The notes below the pieces were generated by a model. That model saw nothing but the letters and a program-made list of their open reading frames with translations, searched no databases and was not told the origin of the DNA. This document shows positions 23,756 to 32,944 of a stretch of 64,000 bases of DNA, one piece after another. Positions within the stretch are counted from its first letter, which is position 1, and each line of letters starts with the position of its first letter. This DNA comes from an uncultured Prevotellaceae bacterium. Lineage in GTDB: Bacteria > Bacteroidota > Bacteroidia > Bacteroidales > Bacteroidaceae. The stretch is from positions 1 through 64,000 of the forward strand of contig ONCZ01000019.1 of the NCBI GenBank assembly GCA_900316445.1, written 5' to 3'. The position numbers and the translations under genes are program-made.

Positions 23756-26455
23756 ATGACTCTCATCTATTCACCAGAATTTAACTCTACGAGTTACATC
23801 AACCTCCAACAACGCCAAGGCCAATTCCTTGGTCTGAAGGTTTGCGGCTCTACCGAACTGCTTTCCGAACTCGAGCTGAGAGCAGGCATTGTTGCCTTGG
23901 AGCAATCTGACCCCGAGCGTTTGGTTGCATTCCATGAATCATTAAGTAAGAATGTAAAAGGAACAATCTTCGAAGAATCGTTTAAAACTGATGAAGTAGG
24001 TGTCGCACGCCAACTTATGTCATGGACAGACAACCTGCTGATGACTGGTTGGACACCAGAAACTGAAGTTGAATCCGACAAACTCAAGGCATTGGCCAAG
24101 ATTGTAAAGGGCGTTGTAGGCAAACATGTGGTCCAGCGCTGGCAGGATCTTACTACCTATCTCAAGAATCATACCATCTTCCAAAAGGATGATGTGATTG
24201 AGGTTCATACAGAAGAGTTAATCCCTTCTTTCATCAAGTCTACTCTTGAGCAGCTGGACAAACAAGCCACTGTCAATTATGTGACCAATGAAGGGCAAAT
24301 GCCAACAGACTTCAGAGTTTATCACTTCAAAACCCGCGATAAAGCCTATCAGTGGTATCTCTCTCAACCCGATGCGCTCAACCATGTAGATGTTACTATC
24401 AGCAATGATAATTGTATCCTCAACGATATGGCTTTTGCTATGGGAAAACCAACTGTAAATTCGAAGTCTCAGAACAGCAATTCTCAATTGCTACAATTGT
24501 TTAAGTTAGGACTATCGTTGTTTGCTCGTCCGTTGAATGTCAACAATCTTTTGTCCTATCTTCTCATACCGGGGAACCCCGTTGGAGGAGTATCCTACAA
24601 ACTGGCAAAGGTTCTAACTAAAGAAGGTGGTGTTAATGAAGAGTGGCAGAAGGTTATTGATGAGTTTGATTTCACTGAAACAGATGAAAAGGGTGAGCAG
24701 AAAAACAAACGCCAGGAAAGACTCCAATTCCTTATGATGATGGAAAAAGACTATCCTGCTGAAGGCATCCTTGTGAGCGATATCAGGACGTATACCGAGA
24801 AATTGGCTCATTGGTGCGACAAACAGCTTCGCTCGCCATTTACCGATGATGAACGAAAGGAACAGTTGGTTGTCCTTGCTTCTTTCTGCCGCTCACTATT
24901 GTTAATCTTGCCTGCTGATGGCAACATTCCTTCTGAGTTGTTGCAGACTCATGTAGATGGCATCTATCGTCCACAGACCTTTACCCATATGAAGGCACAA
25001 AAGGGGTCCCCTGATGTTGTGTCTTCCATTACTCAGTTGATTGACAAAGCAGAGAAGGTGTGTTGGTTAGGATGTATCGGAGGTTCATCTGCTGTTTACC
25101 CATTTGATTTTCTCAATATGAAAGAAATTGAGAAGTTGCAACAGCTTGGTATCATCATCCCCTCCAAATCTGTTTTCTATACCCTTCAGCACCAGATGCT
25201 TCTGGAGTCATTAAAAAATATATATCAATTAGTACTCGTTACTTGGGAGTTTGACGGCAATACCCGTCAGGAAGAACATCCGTTGATTACGGAGTTGAAG
25301 CACCGATACAGGAACGAGTGGAATGGGCATGTCATCACGGATGAGGTTCCCAACCTTTTGCCCGATAGGAGGAACATCGTTAAACTTGATCCGCAGGCTG
25401 CATACCAGTTATCAGATAAGCTGACTTCGCTTAAACGTGAGAAGGAGAGCTACTCCAGCATTACCACGATGATTCAACATCCGTTCGATTATACAGTCAA
25501 CTACCTTCTGAAACTTCATGAACCTCAAATAGGTCAATTGCCTGATTTGGACACTACAAAAGGTCTGGTGGCTCACCGGTTTGTCGAGTTGCTCGTTAAG
25601 AAATATGGTGAACAGATGGCCGAGGAATATAATAGGATCCCGCAGGAACAAAAAACCAACTTGATGGCTGATGCTATTCAACAGAAAGGTGCTGTACTAT
25701 TGCTTCCAGAATATAAATTGGAGCGCCTGCAGTTCAAGTCCATCCTCGACGACAGCGTATCCGTTTTGGCTGACATCATTCAGAGACTACATCTGAAGTC
25801 TGTTGACAGCGAAGTGGAGATGAATGTAAATCTGAAACCCATTGGTGCGTTTAAGGCTGAGATTGATTTGATACTAAGAAACGACAAAGGGGAATATGTC
25901 ATATTCGACTTTAAGTGGTCTGAAGGAAAAACATACTCCAATAAATTGGAGGAGAACAAATCCATCCAGCTGGAGCTTTATAAGGAAGCACTCAAATTGC
26001 ACTATGGCGAAGGTGCAAAGATTGCAGGTGTCGCTTATTATTTATTCCCCAAAATGACATTGTTTACGGTTGATTTTCCTGAATCCGACCATATACATCA
26101 TATACAACAAAAGGAAGAAAATGAAAAGAGAGTGTTGCTTGATGAAATCAACAACTCTTATGTTTATCGTCGTAACGAGTTGAATAAAGGTATGATCGAG
26201 GAGAGTGAGATGACCGAAATCAGTGAGATAGCTTATGAGAAGGCAAATACACCAGATAGTCCACTCTTCCCTCTTGAGCCAGACTACAATCATGACACAC
26301 TTAAAGGTTGTCCGTATGTAAAAGTTGATAAACCTCCTTTTGTCAAGAAGGACGGATGGAAAAAGAATCCAACAACAAGAGAAATTCTGGCAAATCCTGA
26401 AGTTATTAAAGAAATAAAGACTACTCACCCCATTTTAAAAGGAAGACTCGTATGA
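23756..26455 (+). CDS. AddB-like PD-(D/E)XK nuclease
   Basis: An 899-residue protein resembling the AddB/RexB subunit of helicase-nuclease complexes. The N-terminal region is helicase-like but has no Walker A motif. The C-terminus has a PD-(D/E)XK nuclease core: GAFKAEIDLIL near residue 700 (the Asp), VIFDFKWSEGK near 722 (D/ExK) and QLELYKEAL. No Cys cluster for an iron-sulfur site is seen, unlike classical AddB. The stop overlaps the start of the AddA-like gene by 4 bp (ATGA), which implies translational coupling and complex formation. Expected role is DNA end processing, unusual in being downstream of ADP-ribose enzymes. Confidence 0.75.
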   Translation: MTLIYSPEFNSTSYINLQQRQGQFLGLKVCGSTELLSELELRAGIVALEQSDPERLVAFHESLSKNVKGTIFEESFKTDEVGVARQLMSWTDNLLMTGWTPETEVESDKLKALAKIVKGVVGKHVVQRWQDLTTYLKNHTIFQKDDVIEVHTEELIPSFIKSTLEQLDKQATVNYVTNEGQMPTDFRVYHFKTRDKAYQWYLSQPDALNHVDVTISNDNCILNDMAFAMGKPTVNSKSQNSNSQLLQLFKLGLSLFARPLNVNNLLSYLLIPGNPVGGVSYKLAKVLTKEGGVNEEWQKVIDEFDFTETDEKGEQKNKRQERLQFLMMMEKDYPAEGILVSDIRTYTEKLAHWCDKQLRSPFTDDERKEQLVVLASFCRSLLLILPADGNIPSELLQTHVDGIYRPQTFTHMKAQKGSPDVVSSITQLIDKAEKVCWLGCIGGSSAVYPFDFLNMKEIEKLQQLGIIIPSKSVFYTLQHQMLLESLKNIYQLVLVTWEFDGNTRQEEHPLITELKHRYRNEWNGHVITDEVPNLLPDRRNIVKLDPQAAYQLSDKLTSLKREKESYSSITTMIQHPFDYTVNYLLKLHEPQIGQLPDLDTTKGLVAHRFVELLVKKYGEQMAEEYNRIPQEQKTNLMADAIQQKGAVLLLPEYKLERLQFKSILDDSVSVLADIIQRLHLKSVDSEVEMNVNLKPIGAFKAEIDLILRNDKGEYVIFDFKWSEGKTYSNKLEENKSIQLELYKEALKLHYGEGAKIAGVAYYLFPKMTLFTVDFPESDHIHHIQQKEENEKRVLLDEINNSYVYRRNELNKGMIEESEMTEISEIAYEKANTPDSPLFPLEPDYNHDTLKGCPYVKVDKPPFVKKDGWKKNPTTREILANPEVIKEIKTTHPILKGRLV

Positions 26456-29400
26456 AAAATATCAAATATATCAATGCAGGCGCAGGATCTGGCAAAACTA
26501 CAGAACTGACTCGCATCCTGTCAGAAAAGCTGTCGGAGATAGATGAGCATGGCAATCCTAAAGTCACGCCTTCTCAGGTAATATTAACGACTTTCACTGA
26601 ACTGGCAGCTTCTGAGTTCCGAGAGAAGTCGCGTGAACGTCTATTCAACGACAATCATGCCGATGTAGCAGCCGAATTGGATTCTGCAACTATTGGCACC
26701 GTTCACTCAGTAGCGCTGAACTTCATTCAGAAATACTGGTATCTCATCGGAGTGTCACCCGACATGAAAGTCATGTCAGAAGATGATCTCCAGGTGTATA
26801 TCAGCGAGTCATTAGGTGACTACGTCGGCCAGGAGGATTTGGATTTCTTCCGTTCATATGGCAGTTTCTTTAATTTAAAAGATTCCCTGTCGCATGAAGA
26901 TCTCAACTTCTGGAAAGACCATCTGCTGACCATTATCGACAAGGTAAACAACTACAAAGTTGATATCGATCAGAGCGCCAAGGATAGCAAGGCCATTGTA
27001 GAAAAGATTTTTATTCAAAAGGCTGAGTTGGATCAGGACTTGCTCGACACTTTTAAGAAAGCAATGGCAGATGATTTTCCAAGTCACAATGAAAGTGCGA
27101 GGGAGACGACCCAACCTATCCACGAGGGACTACAAAAAAATGACAAGACATATGCATTCATTGCTAAGTTCTATGATTTCTTAATTAACGACAAGCAAAA
27201 GAAGATTAAGAAACGTATCAAAGGTGTTATTGGCGATGCTAATTACGATGGTCTGGTTGAAAACCTCAAAGGTGTTTTGTGTTCCTGTTCTGGGGAGGAG
27301 AATCCCAAGAAATTGCTAACAGACATGATTGATAAGCTGTTCAATATTGCCAGAAACTGGAAAGAAGGCTTCCATGATTTCAAGAAAGCACACCATATCA
27401 TCGACTATAACGATATGGAGCGGCTATTCCTTGAACTATTGAAGAAACCTGAGGTCGCAGCAGAAATACAAGGAAATTACAAACTGATGATGGTCGACGA
27501 GTTCCAGGACTCGAGTCCTATCCAGTTGGAGATATTTGAGTTGCTCTCTGACATGATGGAACAGAGTTATTGGGTAGGCGATCCAAAACAAAGCATCTAT
27601 GGATTCCGTGGAGCCGATGTGGAATTGGTGAAAGAAACCACCCAACTGTTTTCAGAAACTGATAATCCCTCGCATCTGATCAAAGACCGACTCGACAAAT
27701 CCTGGAGGTCAAGACATGACTTGGTAGAACTGGTTAACAATTGTTTTATTAAGGCTTTCAAGGATGTGATTATTGAAGATGATGTCAGGCTGCATCCTCA
27801 AAGAGATGACTCTGATCAGTTCTCATCACCACTTGCCCATTGGAACTGCTATGCCGCTAATCGTTCTAATAAAATATATACCGAGAAAGTCGCTGCACGT
27901 GTCAAAAAGCTTCTTGCAAGTGGCATTAATGTTCAAGACAAAGAAACCCGTGAGTTCCATGCCATCCGTCCTGGCAATATTGCTATTCTCTGTCGCAAGA
28001 ACGAAGAATGTAAGGATTTCGCCAAGGCCCTGATCAAGCAAGGCGTGCCTGTTGCTTCCGTCAATGATGATATCATTCAGCAATTGGAAACGCATCTGGT
28101 ATTTACCCTGTTGCGATTCATGGTCGATAGCTCCAACAAGCATGTCAGAGCTGACTTATTGCGTTTGCTTGACGATATTCCCAGCCAGGAGATTCTTCAG
28201 CAGCGTTTGGATTACTTGATATCTTTGAAGACGGAAGACGGTCAAGAGGATCTACCAGATGAATGGCTCAAGGATGACAATTTGATGATTGCTCGTCTAA
28301 GGTCTTTCAAACAGACAGTTAAGAATCTGTCCGTCAGCGATTTGCTCGAGAGTATCATCTACGGACTGGACCTCCATGCGATTGTTGCAAAATGGGATGA
28401 TGCAGATAATCGCCGTCAGAACCTTCAAACGCTTTGCCTTCTGGCCCACAAATACGATGAGCATTGTCTTCAGATGGGTATTGGCGCCTCCGTAGGTGGC
28501 CTATTGACCTATCTCTCCTATGCCGAAATCGAGAACAAGATTGACAATGCTGCCGATGCTGTCAAGGTAATGACCTATCATAAATCGAAAGGTTTGGAGT
28601 GGCCCTACGTGATTATGTCTTCTCTTGAAGACGATAGTCTTGAGGACAAGACCTTCTCAAGAAAAAATTTCTGGGGCATTCATGAACTGCGAAATACAAA
28701 TCATCCAAAAGGTGCGCCCTATGTCATCCAGTTCTTGCCAAGAATTACCAGCACATTCAATTCTAATCTGCCACAACCTGTGATGGAGGCATGTATTGAT
28801 TGGAAAACTTATGAGCCACTAAAGGATAGTGAGCGCAATGCACTTTGCAACCTTTTATACGTTGGAATGACTAGAGCGCGTGATTATCTGACAACACTCA
28901 GCAAGCAGGGTGGTCAGAATGCTCTGCCAACGCTCTCATGGGTTGCGAATACAGGAATTTCTGCTGGTGATATCAGCAATAACGCTGCCAAATTGTGGGG
29001 TGATGGAGGTTTGGAACCTATATATGAAGACCTAGTTCCTGTCGACAAAGAGCAATCAGGTGAGGCTACTGAATACACAAGATACAAATATCCCGATATA
29101 GCAGTTCCCTGCAAAGAGCCCAAATATCTATCTCCCAGCAAACTGCCACAGATGGAGTTTTCGAAAGAAGATATTGAGATTATGAAGGACCTCAAATGTC
29201 GCATCGAGAATTACGATACCGATGAAACCAATGAGGCAGCTGCTGGTACTTGTATCCATAATATCTTTGCAGTCTATGACTCCACCCTTTCACACGAGGA
29301 GAATGTGGAGATGGCTACCAGCATTCGTAATGGTAACAACATGTATGAGGTGATTTCTGAGCCCGAAGAAGTTGTCAATTCCATTGAGCATCTCTATGCC

Positions 29401-29730
29401 TGGTTGGAGCAGACTTATGGCAAAGCATCGGCTATCAAGCATGAGGTCCCGTTCATCCATCCACTACCAGGACAAGTAGTTCATGGCGAGATTGATATTC
29501 TCTGGATGTTGGACGATAAGGAGTGCATCCTGATTGATTTCAAAAACTTCCCTGGCGACAAAGCATCAATCATGAACCCTGAGAACAAACATTATGCAGG
29601 TAATTACGCCTCTCAACTCAAGGCCTATCGCGACGTACTACAGGCATCAGGTATCACCGTGAAAGATACTCTTATCTATTATTCAGTTATGGGCTGTGTT
29701 GTTAAACTCAATTTTTCAATGTATAAGTAA
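26452..29730 (+). CDS. AddA/UvrD-type helicase-nuclease
   Basis: A 1092-residue SF1A helicase with C-terminal nuclease. Motif I is NAGAGSGKTTELT at residues 7-18, motif II MVDEFQDSSPIQ near 348, motif III WVGDPKQSIYGFRGAD near 375, motif V VMTYHKSKGLEWPYVIM near 707, motif VI LLYVGMTRARDYL near 802. The nuclease core is HGEIDILWM near 1013 and CILIDFKN near 1024, with a Q-K-Y like motif QLKAYRDVL. This is the AddA layout, so the pair would resect DNA ends. A housekeeping RecBCD or AddAB is expected elsewhere in the genome; this copy in an ADP-ribose operon is the notable point. Confidence 0.85.
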   Translation: MKNIKYINAGAGSGKTTELTRILSEKLSEIDEHGNPKVTPSQVILTTFTELAASEFREKSRERLFNDNHADVAAELDSATIGTVHSVALNFIQKYWYLIGVSPDMKVMSEDDLQVYISESLGDYVGQEDLDFFRSYGSFFNLKDSLSHEDLNFWKDHLLTIIDKVNNYKVDIDQSAKDSKAIVEKIFIQKAELDQDLLDTFKKAMADDFPSHNESARETTQPIHEGLQKNDKTYAFIAKFYDFLINDKQKKIKKRIKGVIGDANYDGLVENLKGVLCSCSGEENPKKLLTDMIDKLFNIARNWKEGFHDFKKAHHIIDYNDMERLFLELLKKPEVAAEIQGNYKLMMVDEFQDSSPIQLEIFELLSDMMEQSYWVGDPKQSIYGFRGADVELVKETTQLFSETDNPSHLIKDRLDKSWRSRHDLVELVNNCFIKAFKDVIIEDDVRLHPQRDDSDQFSSPLAHWNCYAANRSNKIYTEKVAARVKKLLASGINVQDKETREFHAIRPGNIAILCRKNEECKDFAKALIKQGVPVASVNDDIIQQLETHLVFTLLRFMVDSSNKHVRADLLRLLDDIPSQEILQQRLDYLISLKTEDGQEDLPDEWLKDDNLMIARLRSFKQTVKNLSVSDLLESIIYGLDLHAIVAKWDDADNRRQNLQTLCLLAHKYDEHCLQMGIGASVGGLLTYLSYAEIENKIDNAADAVKVMTYHKSKGLEWPYVIMSSLEDDSLEDKTFSRKNFWGIHELRNTNHPKGAPYVIQFLPRITSTFNSNLPQPVMEACIDWKTYEPLKDSERNALCNLLYVGMTRARDYLTTLSKQGGQNALPTLSWVANTGISAGDISNNAAKLWGDGGLEPIYEDLVPVDKEQSGEATEYTRYKYPDIAVPCKEPKYLSPSKLPQMEFSKEDIEIMKDLKCRIENYDTDETNEAAAGTCIHNIFAVYDSTLSHEENVEMATSIRNGNNMYEVISEPEEVVNSIEHLYAWLEQTYGKASAIKHEVPFIHPLPGQVVHGEIDILWMLDDKECILIDFKNFPGDKASIMNPENKHYAGNYASQLKAYRDVLQASGITVKDTLIYYSVMGCVVKLNFSMYK

Positions 29731-29755
29731 ATCAAATTAAAAAACTTTAGATATT

Positions 29756-30340
29756 ATGGAAGAAAAAGCAAAAATCGTTGATATGTTTGGTCTGGATCCT
29801 AGTCTGGACACCTATTATGATGAAGAAGAACAAGAAAACGTGAGAAGTGTCCAGTACGAATGGGATTACATCAATAAATATCATTTTACAACCACATTTG
29901 ATGAAGATGAAGAGGAATGGCTAGACACTTTCTCTGAAGAGACGAGGGAACTCTTATACGATTTCAGAGACCGTATCAGGGCACTCCGGCAAGATGCCAT
30001 CTCCATGAAGGCTATCGAAGAATACGAACGCATTCTATATGAGGTGAATTGTGAACTTTGTGAAGAGGATGATGAGCCAGAATTCATTATTGACATGGAG
30101 CATCTCGAGAAGGTCAAGGAAGACAAAAGAGTAAGAGCGCTCCAACTGCGGCTTAAGGAGCTCAACGAGGAACGCCAACGCTATCAAGAATCCATTCAAG
30201 AGGAAGAGATTCTAATAGCCAAATTAAGAGAGAGGAACGCCAACCCATCAGTCATTGCAGACGAACAGGCCATTATCGACAATAGCAAAAAGGCAATCGA
30301 GGAACTGAACAAGCAAATCGAGGCTCTAAATGAACAATAA
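29756..30340 (+). CDS. Acidic coiled-coil protein
   Basis: I do not recognise this 194-residue protein. Residues 1-60 are acidic (VDMFGLDPSLDTYYDEEEQE); from about 125 onwards it is a long coiled coil (RALQLRLKELNEERQRYQESIQEEEILIAKL...). No catalytic motif, signal or membrane segment. It lies 25 bp after the helicase gene on the same strand and is probably the last member of the SIS/ARH-AddB-AddA unit, where it could be a structural or regulatory subunit. A short AT-rich gap and a new promoter follow. Confidence 0.75.
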   Translation: MEEKAKIVDMFGLDPSLDTYYDEEEQENVRSVQYEWDYINKYHFTTTFDEDEEEWLDTFSEETRELLYDFRDRIRALRQDAISMKAIEEYERILYEVNCELCEEDDEPEFIIDMEHLEKVKEDKRVRALQLRLKELNEERQRYQESIQEEEILIAKLRERNANPSVIADEQAIIDNSKKAIEELNKQIEALNEQ

Positions 30341-30368
30341 TCTTGAATTAAAAGAACAAACACTTTCT

Positions 30369-30415
30369 TATACCTATAAAAGTCGGAGGATATAGGATTA
30401 ATATTCCTATCTTTG
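30369..30415 (+). promoter_or_regulatory. Promoter with TATACCTATA element for the 2H phosphoesterase
   Basis: TATACCTATA at 30369-30378 and TATCTTTG at 30408-30415, 39 bp between first bases; ATG at 30443. Confidence 0.7.
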
Positions 30416-30442
30416 CAGTCGTAAATCATCAATAGTTGAATT

Positions 30443-30994
30443 ATGGCACATCTTTTAGCAATGAATGTTCCCGTCAAACGGGATCCGAAATGGTCCGACT
30501 GGGCAAAAATGACGCGTTCAAGAATCAAATCAGCAGGAATCCCTGTCAGCAGATGGCAATTGCTATATTATCATATGACCATCCTGTTCCTCGACGATGA
30601 TGCATGCGCAGCAACGTTCACTCCAGAATTCGCCCAGATTGTGAAGTTGTGTCCCGCTTTACCGATGACAATCGATAAACTCGATGCCTTCACAACTACA
30701 AATGGAGCCGAACACATCATCTATCTGTCATCCACAAATGTCCCAGAGCAGATCCTCACGCTCGCCAAGGATGCACGAACCCTGGCAGACAGTCAGAATG
30801 CCAACTACGACAAACGGCCGTTTAAGCCCCATATCACTTTTGGTCACGTACCTGCAGACAAGATGTCACTTGACCAGTTGCAGGCTATCTTACGAACGTT
30901 TGAACAACCTGCATTCCATTGTGTCCTCAATGAGGCTGAGCATCGCTATCGCAGGAGTAATGGCACCATCAAAAAATGGAAACTGCGCCAATAA
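30443..30994 (+). CDS. 2H phosphoesterase (LigT/2'-5' RNA ligase-like)
   Basis: A 183-residue protein with the two HxT motifs of the 2H superfamily: YHMTILFLD near residue 43 and FKPHITFGHV near 126. Members hydrolyse 2',3'-cyclic or 1'',2''-cyclic phosphates, including ADP-ribose 1'',2''-cyclic phosphate, or join RNA 2'-5'. The protein is cytoplasmic. It has its own promoter of the TATAnCTATA type and is followed by a hairpin with a T run, so it is transcribed alone. It fits with the adjacent ADP-ribose genes or with the RNA-repair genes downstream; the sequence does not decide which. Confidence 0.82.
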   Translation: MAHLLAMNVPVKRDPKWSDWAKMTRSRIKSAGIPVSRWQLLYYHMTILFLDDDACAATFTPEFAQIVKLCPALPMTIDKLDAFTTTNGAEHIIYLSSTNVPEQILTLAKDARTLADSQNANYDKRPFKPHITFGHVPADKMSLDQLQAILRTFEQPAFHCVLNEAEHRYRRSNGTIKKWKLRQ

Positions 30995-31004
30995 ACCAAA
31001 ACAC

Positions 31005-31026
31005 ATGGAACAGGTTCCATTTTTTC
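31005..31026 (+). terminator. Hairpin with T run
   Basis: ATGGAA-CAGG-TTCCAT followed by six Ts, 10 bp after the 2H phosphoesterase stop. Confidence 0.6.
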
Positions 31027-31036
31027 TATCCCCACT

Positions 31037-31083
31037 TATATCTATAACAAACAATACCTTATTTCAGTTTTTCCATATCTTTA
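31037..31083 (+). promoter_or_regulatory. Promoter with TATATCTATA element for the lipoprotein gene
   Basis: TATATCTATA at 31037-31046 and TATCTTTA at 31076-31083 (39 bp between first bases); ATG at 31104. Confidence 0.62.
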
Positions 31084-31103
31084 CAACCAACAAATTAATA
31101 CTC

Positions 31104-31544
31104 ATGAATATGACAAGACAAATCTACAAACTGGCACTCCTGATAGCAGCCCTGTTCCTCATGGGCTGCGAGTGCCCTTATCTCGAGAAAGGAAACAGTC
31201 CGTATTACAGGGCTGAAGAGTCCTCCGGCAATCACGTCACTGCCGACATGCTGCCCGGGCTCTGGCAGTGCTACTACCCGATGTACGTCGGCAATGTGGA
31301 ATTCAAGGAGATCCGTATCTTCTCCAACGGCAAGGCCGACATCATCATGGAGGATGTTGGAGGTTCAGCCTACTACGCCGAAACCTACAAATGGCGCTTT
31401 GACGGCAGGTATATCTCATTCACACGGGGTAACACGACCTACCAGTTCCAGATCACCGGCTGTATCTTCCCCGAGCTCTTCCTCCGAGACTCTCGCGGCA
31501 AATACACATGGGCCTGGCGCAGATCAGAAGCATGCCTCAATTAA
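31104..31544 (+). CDS. Small predicted lipoprotein
   Basis: A 146-residue protein beginning MNMTRQIYKLALLIAALFLMGC, a lipoprotein signal with lipobox LMGC. The mature part has a lipocalin-like rhythm of short strands (LPGLWQCYYPMYVGNVEFKEIRIFSNGKADII... ETYKWRFDGRYISFTRGNTTYQFQI), as in META- or lipocalin-type lipoproteins of Bacteroidota. Function unknown. The start is set by the promoter at 31037-31083; the open frame to the left runs across the previous gene and its terminator. The BspA-like genes follow in the same direction. Confidence 0.8.
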   Translation: MNMTRQIYKLALLIAALFLMGCECPYLEKGNSPYYRAEESSGNHVTADMLPGLWQCYYPMYVGNVEFKEIRIFSNGKADIIMEDVGGSAYYAETYKWRFDGRYISFTRGNTTYQFQITGCIFPELFLRDSRGKYTWAWRRSEACLN

Positions 31545-31573
31545 ATAAGAACCAATAAAAATAAGTAATGTAT

Positions 31574-32116
31574 ATGAAAAAGATGATGACACTGCTGTTA
31601 GCTATCACCATGAGCGCAGCCATCCAAGCACAGGAGATTGAAAAGGTCGACAAGTTCACCTCTGGTTACATCAACGGCGTCTATATGGGAGAAGCCAAGT
31701 TCAAGACCATCGATGGTGTACTCTATGCCGTCGGCTATGAAGGCACCAGGGACTGGATTCTCGTCCGCTACCCTGCTGGCAGCCACAACGACTCATACAC
31801 TGTCCACCCCTACTGTCGACGCATCGCACGTGGTGCCTTTGAGGGAGCAGCCTATCTGAAGGCCATCTACCTCCCATCGACCGTCAGCTACATTGGCGAC
31901 GATGCCTTTGCAGGCTGTACCTCACTTCAAGGCATCTACTTTGGCGAAGACGACAACCCCACCGCTACCAGGAGCATCGAGGCCGACAGCCGTCAGGCCG
32001 ATGCTGAGGAAGTGGCCCGCTACGACCTCTCTGGTCGTCCCTGCGCCCCCAATTCCAAGGGTGTCCAGATTATCGTCTATTCAGACTTCACCACCAAGAC
32101 CGTTATAGAACAATGA
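31574..32116 (+). CDS. Exported BspA-like leucine-rich repeat protein
   Basis: A 180-residue protein with signal peptide (MKKMMTLLLAITMSAAIQAQ). Two to three LRR_5/BspA-type repeats are visible (RIARGAFEGAAYLKAIYLPSTVSYIGDDAFAGCTSLQGIYF). The C-terminus, RYDLSGRPC..SKGVQIIVYSDFTTKTVIEQ, is the tail seen in many Prevotella surface proteins. Unusually short for a BspA protein. The stop overlaps the next start (ATGA), so the next protein is translationally coupled. Likely surface located; the ligand is unknown. Confidence 0.8.
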   Translation: MKKMMTLLLAITMSAAIQAQEIEKVDKFTSGYINGVYMGEAKFKTIDGVLYAVGYEGTRDWILVRYPAGSHNDSYTVHPYCRRIARGAFEGAAYLKAIYLPSTVSYIGDDAFAGCTSLQGIYFGEDDNPTATRSIEADSRQADAEEVARYDLSGRPCAPNSKGVQIIVYSDFTTKTVIEQ

Positions 32117-32835
32117 AGAAACTCGTCAGCACACAAGGACTCCTGTATGGGCATTATGATGATGCCAACATGAATGAGGCCATCAATGAAAGAGTAAACG
32201 ACAAACTGGAGATTTGTTACAATCAGCTCTCCAGGAATGGCGACATCCACGTCCATTCAGAACTGTCATACGACTTGTTTGACGGAGTGGTCACCGCCAT
32301 CACCCTCACAAGCACCATCGACAATCCCACGCCCCAACGACTGGATGATTTCCGAGCCACATGCGAGTCCTTCTACGAGATTCCCAATTTTATCATCGAC
32401 AACGACGCACCTACCCCATGCGTGTTTCTTCACGCCACAGACATCTACGACATGGCCTCGCTGATCCATGCGCTCAACTTTTATACTGTATGTCTCGAAT
32501 CCATCATGCGTGTAGACGATGGTGATTACCATAAACGCCATTCGATATTTGACGATGAGACGTTCATTGAAGAAGATGAGGAGGACGAAGAAGACGACCG
32601 CTACTATGTTGACAAAGACGGTGTAGGCTATTCCTTGGATGGCAAGGTCCTGAAGTTCTGTCGTTTCGACTTCAAGGAAAGTCATTATGAGGTGCCTGAT
32701 GGCGTCGAGGAGATCGAGTGCGGAGCCTTCATCGCCTGTCGTCACAGTCTGGAACTCTCCATTCCCCGTTCCGTCAAGATCATTGGCGACGACATATTTG
32801 GTTGCGGCGGGATCATTATCATCAGAGATGATTGA
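32113..32835 (+). CDS. Hypothetical protein with C-terminal BspA-like repeat
   Basis: A 240-residue protein without signal peptide. I do not recognise the N-terminal 150 residues, which end in an acidic stretch (EEDEEDEEDDRYY). The C-terminal 85 residues contain an LRR_5-type repeat (YEVPDGVEEIECGAFIACRHSLELSIPRSVKIIGDDIFGCG). The lack of an export signal right after an exported repeat protein is odd and suggests an intracellular partner. The start overlaps the previous stop. Confidence 0.7.
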   Translation: MKKLVSTQGLLYGHYDDANMNEAINERVNDKLEICYNQLSRNGDIHVHSELSYDLFDGVVTAITLTSTIDNPTPQRLDDFRATCESFYEIPNFIIDNDAPTPCVFLHATDIYDMASLIHALNFYTVCLESIMRVDDGDYHKRHSIFDDETFIEEDEEDEEDDRYYVDKDGVGYSLDGKVLKFCRFDFKESHYEVPDGVEEIECGAFIACRHSLELSIPRSVKIIGDDIFGCGGIIIIRDD

Positions 32836-32868
32836 GAAAACCGTCATCCTACAGATCAATGACATTTT

Positions 32869-32915
32869 TATAGATATACATTCCCGACGTTTTTCCATGA
32901 AGACGCCTATCTTTG
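32869..32915 (+). promoter_or_regulatory. Promoter with TATAGATATA element for the AAA+ gene
   Basis: TATAGATATA at 32869-32878 and TATCTTTG at 32908-32915, 39 bp between first bases; ATG at 32945. Confidence 0.65.
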
Positions 32916-32944
32916 CCTATGAAACCACATAAAACATTAATAAT

